Origin: Planctomycetota bacterium
Lineage (GTDB): Bacteria; Planctomycetota; Planctomycetia; Planctomycetales; Planctomycetaceae
Reading direction: 5' to 3'
DNA length: 64,000 nt
Assembly: GCA_018242525.1 (NCBI GenBank)
Contig: JAFEBS010000015.1
Location: forward strand, 27,330 to 91,329
Part shown: piece by piece, positions 35,840 through 44,373 of the stretch
Numbering within the stretch: position 1 is the first letter of the stretch
Layout: every line of letters starts with the position of its first letter
Notes under the pieces: model-generated
Told to the model about the DNA's origin: nothing
Databases searched by the model: none
Seen by the model: the letters and a program-made list of their open reading frames with translations, nothing else
Program-made: the position numbers and the translations under genes

Positions 35840-36509
35840 CATCGATCCTTCCGCCTGTCGCGGTGCAGGGTAGCGGGGACGAAGGGCTTTGCATGCAGCC
35901 CTACTGCAAAACAGCGGTCATCCGAAAGAAGTCACCAGCTACTGATCGACTTAGACGGTCCCGTTTGTTGACTCTACACCGGCCTCCCCGTCCTGACAGG
36001 GTTCAGATGTTGCCAACGGAGATCATTTTGAGGTTCCGGGGTGACTGGGTCAACTTTGACGGCAGGGTGAATTCCTGGCAGGGGCAAACATTGATGCGGG
36101 CTCTGCAATCGGTTCAATCCGCAGAATCGGAGCAACTGCACTTCGTTCCAGGCAACTTCAGCGGCTTTGTCCGCCAAATGGGGTCTGACCCCCTCCCAAT
36201 GTGGTTCCTATTCAAATCAGGTACCTGTGGCTGGGGTCTGACCCCATTTTGTTGGGCACAGCCAGGTTCCGCGACTTTTTCAGGTTTGAATGGCAGATTC
36301 AGGTGTCTGGTTCGTTGCCGATTTGACGCATCGTCAACATGACGTAGGTTGGATGCGTAGAACCATCGAAGTCGCAGTGCGGTGTGGACACCGACTGCCA
36401 CGAATGAATGTGGGCCCTTCAGGACCAGCCAGAAGGCATCGCACAAATTGGGTGAATCCCATCCTTGTCACGATCGCAGTACTGTCCGGACCTGGAAGAG
36501 AAGAGCGAA
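35840..36509. other. 670-base intergenic region
   Basis: Holds the promoter side of the divergent BMC-T and HD/PAS/GGDEF genes and a pair of GGGGTCTGACCCC palindromes listed separately. An open frame crosses 35863-36342 on the plus strand, but its composition is not protein-like and it runs through the repeats, so I do not call it a gene. Confidence 0.5.
36176..36251. repeat. REPIN-like inverted pair of GGGGTCTGACCCC palindromes
   Basis: The 13-base near-palindrome GGGGTCTGACCCC occurs twice, at 36180-36192 and 36233-36245. The left copy is preceded by CAAAT and the right copy followed by ATTTTG, so the two units face each other as an inverted pair about 40 bases apart. This is the layout of REPIN-type elements mobilised by RAYT transposases. 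It does not match the repeats around the transposase remnant at 51.7-52.3 kb. Confidence 0.6.
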
Positions 36510-38672
36510 ATGAGTGTCGTAGCGGAATTTCCGATCAGCGGAGTCACCCCGGCTCCCCCATGGCGACCGAGCCCGGCACGTGCCGACGGAGAGGTTCGGA
36601 CTTCGCGCACGCATTCATCGGAATCGTCTCGAGCCCTGCTGAACCTGCTGAAGATTTCGCAAACCGCCGCCCGTGAAATGACGGATGCCACGGCCGATTC
36701 GGCGTTTACCGGAGTCATCAGCAAGGGTGTGCTGCGATCGCTGCTGGGAACCCTGCATCATCGGCACATGGCGACCATGCAGCACAGCCGCCGCGTGGCC
36801 CTGGTGGCGTTCGGGCTGGCAAGCCATCTGGGCTGGGACGGCAAACAACTGCGAATTCTGGAAGTGGCCGGGTTGTTGCACGATATCGGAAAAATTGGCG
36901 TCCCCGACACCGTCCTGGAAAAGCCCGGAAGACTCAGCCCTGAAGAAATTGAACTCATCACCCTGCACAACAATGTCGGGTTCGACATCTTGCAGGCATG
37001 CCGAGTCGATCGACAGGTGCAGGAAGTAATCAGCCAGACCCAGGATGTCTATTGCCCAGATCTGGAATCTGCAGAAAACCTGCGCGGTCATGAATTACAC
37101 ATGGGAGCCCGGATCCTGGCGATCGCCGACGCCTACGATTCATTGGCGACCGAACAACCTCATCGCCACGCCAAAGGACACGCGGAAATCATGGCGGTCC
37201 TGCAGGAAGGGTCAGGAACGCAATTCGACGCCAATGTCGTCAGTGCCCTGGACCGGTGGGTCAATCAAGAAGGTCTCCCACCGGCGGCATCCAACGAGAA
37301 CAGCCAGAATCCTGCACCTTCGCCGTGTCCGATCGATGATCGCGAAGCGGATACCATCGGTCAGATCTTCTCCCACCTGCATACTCTGGAACGGTTGTAT
37401 GACGGTTTTCATCTTGTGGATACCGATGGTCGAATCCTGATCTGGAATCGACGGGCAGAACTCCTGTTGGGACGTACGGCCGAACAGATGCTCGGTCAGC
37501 GCTGGTCCTGCGAGCTGCTCGGTTATCGTCACCTGGACGATCGACCGATGGTGGCCTCCGAATCTCCCATGCTGAAGGCGATCGAAACAGGTAAGACGTC
37601 ACTGCTGCCGCTGCTGGCCACACACAAGAATGGCCAGAAAATTCAAATCGAATTGCAGGCTGCCCCATTGTTTGATGAACAGGGACGTTTGCAGGGAGTC
37701 GCGGAATTCTACCGGGATCTGTCACGGAACACCGGCAAGCAGTCACACAACTTCCGTGATCTGAAACTGGCCGCCACGCGCGATGCGTTGACGAACGTCG
37801 CCAATCGTCGCGAGTTGGAAAACCAACTGGTCGCCATGATTGAGGAATTCAACGCGAAACGTCGCGAAACCTTCAGCGTTATTTTTGCCGACGCCGACCA
37901 TTTCAAGCGGGTCAACGATACATTTGGCCATGGCGTCGGAGATCAGGTCTTGATTGATCTGGCACGACTATTGACTCAGGAAACATATTCGGGAGAACTC
38001 GTCGGCCGTTACGGGGGCGAGGAATTTGTCGTCCTGTGTCCGGACACCGATCTGGAACAGGCTGTCCGTCGCGCCGAACGGCTGCGTACCACCCTGCGGA
38101 AATCCAAGATCGGTGGGCTTGATCGACTGCGCGTCACCGCTTCGTTCGGTGTGGCCCAGGCAGAACCGGGCGAAACGGTTGACAGCCTGCTGCGTCGAGC
38201 CGACAAGGCCCTGTACAAGGCGAAGGGAGAGGGACGCGATCGGACATGCTCGTATACGACTGCCGATCTCCTGAATTCCGATACCACGGTGAATTTGTCC
38301 TCGGTCATGGAGCCGTTCCTGTACCAGAGCAGGTTCACTGCTGTCGTCGCTGCGGACATGATCACGTATAAACTGGGAGGATTCGTTAACGATCACCACG
38401 CCCGATTGACAACAGTGACATCGGAACAGGTGGTCATGACCATTGGCAAAACCGGCCTGCTGGCATCGTTGAATCCGTTCATCCGGGAAACCCCCGTGGA
38501 ACTCGATCTGACCATGGACGGATTGTCGGATGCCCTCGCGAAACGAGGTGTTCCCCGCATCCAGTTCACGGTTTCCATCCGTCCGCTTCGTTCGGTCCGC
38601 AGTTCTACGGCCTTTCACGAACGGGCTGGCCTGTTGACGGCGGATCTCAAGCGGTATTTCGTGGCCGACTGA
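36510..38672 (+). CDS. HD-domain / PAS / GGDEF signalling protein
   Basis: A 720-residue protein. An HD-GYP-like domain spans about residues 85-255: H92 (QHSRR), LHDIGKIGVPD with H124-D125, and LHNNVGFDIL, but the HHE and GYP parts are missing. A PAS domain follows at about 285-410 (GFHLVDTDGRILIWNRRAE). The GGDEF domain has NDTFGHGVGDQ and the active-site GGEEF at 502-506, without an RxxD inhibitory site. The last ~150 residues resemble nothing I recognise. Expected activity is c-di-GMP synthesis. The ATG at 36510 is preferred over an upstream start (36465) because GGAAGAG lies just before it. Soluble; no membrane segment. Confidence 0.88.
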   Translation: MSVVAEFPISGVTPAPPWRPSPARADGEVRTSRTHSSESSRALLNLLKISQTAAREMTDATADSAFTGVISKGVLRSLLGTLHHRHMATMQHSRRVALVAFGLASHLGWDGKQLRILEVAGLLHDIGKIGVPDTVLEKPGRLSPEEIELITLHNNVGFDILQACRVDRQVQEVISQTQDVYCPDLESAENLRGHELHMGARILAIADAYDSLATEQPHRHAKGHAEIMAVLQEGSGTQFDANVVSALDRWVNQEGLPPAASNENSQNPAPSPCPIDDREADTIGQIFSHLHTLERLYDGFHLVDTDGRILIWNRRAELLLGRTAEQMLGQRWSCELLGYRHLDDRPMVASESPMLKAIETGKTSLLPLLATHKNGQKIQIELQAAPLFDEQGRLQGVAEFYRDLSRNTGKQSHNFRDLKLAATRDALTNVANRRELENQLVAMIEEFNAKRRETFSVIFADADHFKRVNDTFGHGVGDQVLIDLARLLTQETYSGELVGRYGGEEFVVLCPDTDLEQAVRRAERLRTTLRKSKIGGLDRLRVTASFGVAQAEPGETVDSLLRRADKALYKAKGEGRDRTCSYTTADLLNSDTTVNLSSVMEPFLYQSRFTAVVAADMITYKLGGFVNDHHARLTTVTSEQVVMTIGKTGLLASLNPFIRETPVELDLTMDGLSDALAKRGVPRIQFTVSIRPLRSVRSSTAFHERAGLLTADLKRYFVAD

Positions 38673-38818
38673 TGACGGATTGCGACGCGCCACGCTGCCC
38701 ATGTCACCGCCTGTTCCCCCGACGGCTGATTCCCGGACCATTTTCCAGCAGGAATTCGTCCGAACCTTGAACGAAACGCCGCGATGCTTCATCCTGCAGC
38801 TTCTGCAGGTGGAAAACG

Positions 38819-41485
38819 GTGACTTTGTGGGATCGAATCGTGTCGCTTGATACGCGCTATAAGATTCTGGAAAAAATCGGTTCGGGCAGCTTCGCAACCG
38901 TGTATCGGGCTCGGGATACGGAACTGGGGCGCGAAGTTGCCATCAAGCAGTTACATCAGGAATTTGTCGACGATCCCCAGCGCATGGAGCGGTTCTGGCA
39001 GGAAGCCCAGTTACTGGCTTCGCTGCAACATCCCAACATCGTCACGATTTTTGACATCGTCCGCGAACGGGGGTGGCTGGTTCTGGAACTGATGCAGGGG
39101 AGCCTGGCCGAACGACTGGCTGGTCGACAAATCGATCTGCGAGCCCTGCGGGCCACCCTGGCACATGTCTTGCGAGCCCTGAAGTATCTGCACGCGCAGG
39201 GAATTATCCACGGCGACATCAAGCCGGGCAACCTGATGATCGATTCCAGGCGACGGGTCAAGCTGGGCGATTTTGGCCTGGCCTGCCGTGTCGCCACTGT
39301 TGACGGCAGCCTGCTGAAGGGGACCACAAAATACATGGCCCCGGAAACGGTCTCGGATGATTTTGGCGAGGTCGGCCCGGCCAGCGATTTGTATTCCCTT
39401 GGTTTTTCCGCCTACGATCTGATGTGCGGTCCGAACTTCGAGGAACTCTTCCCTGGCCTGAACGCCAGGGGACGCAATCAGCAGGTCGCATGGATGATGT
39501 GGCATGCGGCTCCGGATCGGCGGTTGCCGGAAATCGGTCGCGTCCTGGAAGGCGTGCCGCCGGACCTCGCCAAGGTCGTCCAGAAGCTGACTCAGAAGGA
39601 ACAGGATCAGCGCTACAAGACTGCCGACGAAGCTCTGTCGGACCTGCAGATCGACTTGAAACTGGTGGGTGGACAATCTGGCACCGAAATGGTGACGGAC
39701 GCTCCCGCCGACGACGGCAAACGTCGCACGCTGATCGCCGCCGGTGCCCTCGGCTTTTCGGTCTTGATGAGTGTTGCGCTGTTGTTCTGGCCCGGTGGAG
39801 GTCATGGTCCAGCCCAGATACAAAAACTGCGGGGTCTGATCCATGAAGTTTTGGACGACAAAAACGAATTCATTGTCCAGGACTTGAACACGGGAGCACT
39901 GGAACCGTTCAGGGTTCCGCGCAAGCAGCGGATCTTCCTGCGGAACGAAAAGAAGAACATCCTGCTGCGAGAGTTGAAGCCGGGTGATCACGTGGAAATG
40001 GATGTCGACAAGGTTCAACGCGATCTGGTCGTCAACATGTTTGTGGATCGCCCTGTGCATACGCACGGAACGCTCAAAGAATTGATGCTGAACGAATCGC
40101 GACTGGTCCTGACGATGGAAGAGGGGAACACCCGCGATGACCTGCCGGTTCGCGTTCCTGAAAGCGCGACGCTGAAGCTGAATGGCCAGACGATCAAGCT
40201 GCGCGATCTGCAACAGGGTGACCGGTTGGAGATCACACACCTGTCCGAACCGGGCGAGAACCGGGGACAAGTCCTGAACACGTTGCTGGCACGGCGCACG
40301 GTGACCACGGTGGGTTCGGTTGCGGGCTATGATGCGGACAAGGCCATTCTTTCCGTCCAGATCGGGCAGGGAACAACCGCAGGATCGTTGAAGTTGCCCG
40401 TGGCTGCCGACTGCACTGTGACGGTCAACGGCAATTCCAAACACGAAAACCAGATCCTGACTGCGGCCGATCTCAAGCCAGGTGACCGGGTTTCCCTGCA
40501 GCATGACACCGAGATTACCGAAATCGCAGCCACGCGCAGCCTGCAATTCGATGGCGCTGTCCAGTCACTGGATGTCGATGGCGAGTTGTTGACCGTGTCG
40601 CTGTCCAACGGCGAGCGACACACGCTGATTGTCGGGCCCAAATGCGAAGTCACCCTGGCACTGGACAAGGTCAATCTGGGTGACCTGAGGCCCTATGACA
40701 ATGTGCGGGTCGCGTATTCGGAATCTGCTGAAGGAGCCTTGTCCGCCTCGACGGTCGATGCACGACGTCCCGTGAAATCGGATCGCTGGACGGTGATCCT
40801 GGGGACTCAGTCCTATACAGATCCGACGCTCTCGCCACTCAAGTCGGCCCTGCTGGATGCCCGGTTGGTACACAGTCGGTTGTTGTCTCGATACGCGGTG
40901 TCCGACCAGCGTGGCAGCCTCGTGGCCGATGGGACGTTGAAGGATTGGCAGCGTCAGTTGACGGAAGCACTCACCAGCGCCGTGCCTCAGACCCAGGTGC
41001 TGATTTATGTGACAGGACACGCGTACCAGGCGGACGACAAGACCGTCTACCTGGCGCCGAAGGATTTTCGGTTTGACAACATGGCCGCCACCGGGCTTTC
41101 CCTCGACTGGCTCGCCGAAAAATTGAACGAATGTCCTTCGCAAGACAAACTGCTTATCCTGGATGTCAGCGCTGCCGGAACAGGAAAGGACTTGAAACGT
41201 CAATTGGCGGGGAAGGCCCTGCTGGCAAACCTGAAGCCGCCCCTCAAGTCGACGACTACCATCATTTCGTGCGACGAAGGCCAGCAATCGCACGTCTGGG
41301 AGGACCAGCGACAGGGCCTGTTTGCCTGGACGTTGGCGAAAGCCATCGAAGGGGCCGCCGATACAGATCGGAACCTGCACCTGACGCCGCAGGAATTGTT
41401 TACTTACTTGAAGCAACAGGCCGCGCTGGCTCCTGATCGTGTCTTCACCGAACAAACGCCGGTCCTGGTCGAACCGTCACCGTGA
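38819..41485 (+). CDS. Ser/Thr protein kinase with membrane segment and C-terminal caspase-like pseudoenzyme domain
   Basis: An 888-residue protein. The kinase domain (about residues 14-285) has GSGSFATV, Lys 43 (VAIKQL), HGDIKPGN at 131-138 (HRD replaced by HGD, catalytic Asp 133), DFG at 151 and KYMAPE. A membrane segment lies at about 303-323. A beta-rich repeated region follows (about 330-650). The last ~230 residues look like a caspase-like (C14) domain: WTVILGTQSYTDPTLSPLK at its start, YVTGHAY with His 734, and LLILDVSAAGTG where the catalytic Cys of LDAC is Ser 784. GTG start; the next gene begins 10 bases after the stop. Confidence 0.88.
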   Translation: MTLWDRIVSLDTRYKILEKIGSGSFATVYRARDTELGREVAIKQLHQEFVDDPQRMERFWQEAQLLASLQHPNIVTIFDIVRERGWLVLELMQGSLAERLAGRQIDLRALRATLAHVLRALKYLHAQGIIHGDIKPGNLMIDSRRRVKLGDFGLACRVATVDGSLLKGTTKYMAPETVSDDFGEVGPASDLYSLGFSAYDLMCGPNFEELFPGLNARGRNQQVAWMMWHAAPDRRLPEIGRVLEGVPPDLAKVVQKLTQKEQDQRYKTADEALSDLQIDLKLVGGQSGTEMVTDAPADDGKRRTLIAAGALGFSVLMSVALLFWPGGGHGPAQIQKLRGLIHEVLDDKNEFIVQDLNTGALEPFRVPRKQRIFLRNEKKNILLRELKPGDHVEMDVDKVQRDLVVNMFVDRPVHTHGTLKELMLNESRLVLTMEEGNTRDDLPVRVPESATLKLNGQTIKLRDLQQGDRLEITHLSEPGENRGQVLNTLLARRTVTTVGSVAGYDADKAILSVQIGQGTTAGSLKLPVAADCTVTVNGNSKHENQILTAADLKPGDRVSLQHDTEITEIAATRSLQFDGAVQSLDVDGELLTVSLSNGERHTLIVGPKCEVTLALDKVNLGDLRPYDNVRVAYSESAEGALSASTVDARRPVKSDRWTVILGTQSYTDPTLSPLKSALLDARLVHSRLLSRYAVSDQRGSLVADGTLKDWQRQLTEALTSAVPQTQVLIYVTGHAYQADDKTVYLAPKDFRFDNMAATGLSLDWLAEKLNECPSQDKLLILDVSAAGTGKDLKRQLAGKALLANLKPPLKSTTTIISCDEGQQSHVWEDQRQGLFAWTLAKAIEGAADTDRNLHLTPQELFTYLKQQAALAPDRVFTEQTPVLVEPSP

Positions 41486-41495
41486 CTGAGGACTA

Positions 41496-43625
41496 ATGAG
41501 AATCAACGCCATGATCTCCCGCCAGATTGCCCTGACCCTGTTACTCGTCCTGCCGACGACCGTGTTTGCCGACTTGCCGTCACCTCAATTGCATCGCATC
41601 ATGCCGATTGGCATCAATGCCCCCGGCGAGGTTGAATTGAACATCGTCGGCGCGGATCTGGAAGGGGTTGATGCCCTGCTGTTTGAGCATCCCGGGTTGA
41701 AAGCCGCGTTCGTCAAAGACAAGGTGTTCAAACTGACCGTGGCGGCGGACGTCCCGGCCGGAACTTATGACGTGCGCGCGGTGGGACGATTCGGTGTCAC
41801 CAATCCTCGACTGTTGTCAATCACTCACGGCCTGCAGGACGTGACTGAGGTCGAGCCGAACAACGCGGCCGAAAAGGCCCAGTCGATCACCGTCAATTCG
41901 GCTGTCGACGCTCAATCCGATGGAAACAACCAGGACCTGTATCGCGTCGCCCTCAAGCAGGGGCAGCGAGTCGTCATTGATGTTCAGTCCGCTCGACTGG
42001 ATGCCGAGATGGATGCCACGCTGGTTCTGTTTGCTGCCAGCGGGCAGCAACTGGCCAGCAACAGCGACTACTACGGCCGCGACCCCCAGATCGATTTCCA
42101 GGCCCCGGCGGACGGTGACTATCTGATCGAAGTCCGCGACTTGACCTACCGTGGTGGCTATCCGTACCGGTTGGTCGTGTCCCATCGACCGCATATCGAG
42201 AACATATTTCCCCGCGCAGTCCAGGCAGGGCAAACAGTTGAACTGGAGGTCCTCGGTCAGAATCTGGGGGCGGGCGCGCAGCCATCCGCATGGAAGCTGG
42301 GCGATCTGCCGCTGGAAATGCTGAAACTGCCGGTCACCGGTTCGACGAACATCCTGCCCACGGGAGCGTATCGGTTTCTGGAACATGCCTCGCAGCACTC
42401 GGTGCTGCCGACGGCCGCCACCTGCACGTTGGTTGGCGAACAGATCGCACCGTTGAACGCCAATCCCCAGATCCTGCTGCTGACGGATTCCCCGACCGCT
42501 GTGGAAGCGGAACCGAACGACACGAAGGAACAGGCTCAACCACTGACATTGCCGTCGATCCTGAGCGCCCGCTTTGATCGGGAACGGGATGTTGACTGGT
42601 ACACGTTTGAAACGGATGACAAAGGGGGCGCCTACGGATTTGATGTCTATTGCGAACGGATCGCGGGTCGCGCCGATCCGTACCTGTCGGTGACCGACGA
42701 AAAGGGAAACGTGGCCGGGTCGCTCGACGACTTCGGCCATCGCATCGCCTCGTTCGATGGCCACCTGCGAGATCCATCCGGCACCATCAACCTGTCCCCG
42801 AAGACGAGATATCGGGTCATGGTGAAAGACGCGTACGGGCGGGGCGGAGCGCGTTATCAGTACGTGTTGAGTGTCCGCAAACCTCAACCTGACTTCTTCG
42901 TCGCGTCCATTCAACCGGGTAACAACATGTCCGGAACCACGATCTGGCAGGGTGGTGCGGAGCAACTGGACATCGTGGTCCATGCCAAAGACGGCTTCAC
43001 AGATTCGATTCAGGTCACTGCCGAAGGTTTGCCACCGGGCCTGCATGCCGCACCGTTGACGATCAGCAACAACCAGCGCGGCACCCTGGTGTTGTGGGCC
43101 GACGACAACGCCGCCCCCTGGACCGGCCCCGTCAAACTGTTCGCCACGGCGAAGGTCGGTGAAGTCACACGACGACGCGAAGTTCGCGCCTTCTGCCGGG
43201 TCTACAACCAGGTCGGCAGCCGCGAAACGCGTGAACACGTCTTCGCAGTCCGCGAACGGGCACCCTTCAAACTGTGGGTCGAACCGGAACAGATCACCGT
43301 CGAAGCGGGACAAAAAGCGGACGTCAAACTGCGCCTTGTCCGCCACTGGAACGACTTCAAGAACGCAGTCGACTTCCAACCGTTGAACTTTCCGGGCCAG
43401 TTTCAACTGGGGAACGGCAAGATTGCCGCAGACCAGACCGAGATTGCAATCTCCATGACCGTCCAGGCGGGAACTCGTCCCGCCGACTATACACTCGTGA
43501 TTCAAGGTCAGGCCCAGGTCCCCTTTAACAAAGACTCCGCGAAACCAGACAAGCCGAACACTCTGGTGTCAGCCCCCAGTTTGCCACTGACGATCACTGT
43601 GACCGAGCCACCCAAGAAACCGTGA
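41496..43625 (+). CDS. Exported PPC-domain protein
   Basis: A 709-residue protein with a signal peptide (MISRQIALTLLLVLPTTVFA) and at least two bacterial pre-peptidase C-terminal (PPC) domains, marked by VEPNNAAEKAQSI followed by DLYRVALKQGQRVVIDV, and by VEAEPNDTKEQAQPL followed by DVDWYTFETDDKG. The N-terminal IPT-like stretch PSPQLHRIMPIGINAPGEVE and the beta-rich C-terminal domains are as in other planctomycete exported proteins. No protease domain is present. It begins 10 bases after the kinase gene with GAGG ahead of its ATG, so it is probably the second gene of a kinase operon. Confidence 0.85.
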   Translation: MRINAMISRQIALTLLLVLPTTVFADLPSPQLHRIMPIGINAPGEVELNIVGADLEGVDALLFEHPGLKAAFVKDKVFKLTVAADVPAGTYDVRAVGRFGVTNPRLLSITHGLQDVTEVEPNNAAEKAQSITVNSAVDAQSDGNNQDLYRVALKQGQRVVIDVQSARLDAEMDATLVLFAASGQQLASNSDYYGRDPQIDFQAPADGDYLIEVRDLTYRGGYPYRLVVSHRPHIENIFPRAVQAGQTVELEVLGQNLGAGAQPSAWKLGDLPLEMLKLPVTGSTNILPTGAYRFLEHASQHSVLPTAATCTLVGEQIAPLNANPQILLLTDSPTAVEAEPNDTKEQAQPLTLPSILSARFDRERDVDWYTFETDDKGGAYGFDVYCERIAGRADPYLSVTDEKGNVAGSLDDFGHRIASFDGHLRDPSGTINLSPKTRYRVMVKDAYGRGGARYQYVLSVRKPQPDFFVASIQPGNNMSGTTIWQGGAEQLDIVVHAKDGFTDSIQVTAEGLPPGLHAAPLTISNNQRGTLVLWADDNAAPWTGPVKLFATAKVGEVTRRREVRAFCRVYNQVGSRETREHVFAVRERAPFKLWVEPEQITVEAGQKADVKLRLVRHWNDFKNAVDFQPLNFPGQFQLGNGKIAADQTEIAISMTVQAGTRPADYTLVIQGQAQVPFNKDSAKPDKPNTLVSAPSLPLTITVTEPPKKP

Positions 43626-43746
43626 GCGATTTGGACCAATAGTGGTGCCATGGATGGACGATGAACGGCTATCCGTTAGTTACTTCGTGGATGAGATCAG
43701 CACGAATCTGTGGTACGGACGTGGCGTTGTCGAGCGGTTGCAGAAC

Positions 43747-44343
43747 CTACTTACGGGCTTGCTTCCGGAGCATGATCGCAGCGCCCACCACGAACAGCGC
43801 CACCAGAGCCAGGGCACCGAATAGCAGATAATTCGGACTGGCGGACGGTGCAGGTGCGGCGGGAGTCGCGACGGTGGGAACGACATCGCCCGGCGACGCG
43901 GAGGCCGCAAGCTCAAGCCCGGTCGCCTGATCCCACGCTCGGACACCGGCGAATCGGAGGGTTGTTGGGCCGGTCTGCGAATCCGTCCATTCAAAGCTCG
44001 CCTGGTAAATCGCACCCGTTCCAGTGACGTCCTCTCCACCGGCGAACGCGATTTTCACGTGGCCGGGATCAACGAGATTTGCATCGATCAGTGTGTTGGC
44101 CGTCAGTTTGCCTGCATCGCCGCCGACCCAGTGCAATCGCTGAGGATCGTAGACCAATTCCAGTTGAGCCGCGCCAACAGTTCCCTCCGCGGTCACCATG
44201 ATCGGTATTGAAATCGTGGAGCCTGAGGTTTTTCGTTCGCTTCCAACTGTCACATGAAACTGCGCCGCCTGAAGCGAAGCTGCAGACAACAGTGACATGA
44301 CCATTGGGACAAGCAAACCGAATCGATTCTGATCGAGGGACAT
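43747..44343 (-). CDS. Membrane-anchored cohesin-domain protein
   Basis: A 198-residue protein: signal peptide (about 1-26), a cohesin-like beta domain (about 28-150; GSTISIPIMVTAEGTVGAAQ, then LELVYDPQRLHWV), an Ala/Pro-rich linker, and a C-terminal membrane helix (about 170-190) followed by the basic tail RKQARK. This is the layout of a surface or membrane-tethered cohesin. The ATG at 44343 is used; an in-frame GTG lies at 44349. It starts 31 bases after the stop of a gene encoding a cohesin plus dockerin, so the two are probably made together and may bind each other. Confidence 0.8.
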   Translation of the reverse strand: MSLDQNRFGLLVPMVMSLLSAASLQAAQFHVTVGSERKTSGSTISIPIMVTAEGTVGAAQLELVYDPQRLHWVGGDAGKLTANTLIDANLVDPGHVKIAFAGGEDVTGTGAIYQASFEWTDSQTGPTTLRFAGVRAWDQATGLELAASASPGDVVPTVATPAAPAPSASPNYLLFGALALVALFVVGAAIMLRKQARK

Positions 44344-44373
44344 GATCACACCGTTTGCGAGGGGCTTATTCGA

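Noticed and set aside
35863-36342. 159-codon open frame on the plus strand between BMC-T and the GGDEF gene
   Set aside because: Runs through the GGGGTCTGACCCC repeats, has no family-like pattern and no ribosome binding site.
39011-40546. 511-codon antisense frame over the kinase gene
   Set aside because: Shadow frame with Gln/Arg-rich composition; the kinase on the plus strand is unmistakable.
41817-43505. 562-codon antisense frame over the PPC gene
   Set aside because: Shadow frame caused by high GC at third positions; no domain-like sequence, whereas the plus strand has a signal peptide and PPC motifs.
43642-43824. 60-codon open frame after the PPC gene
   Set aside because: Overlaps the end of the cohesin-anchor gene on the opposite strand and has no recognisable features.
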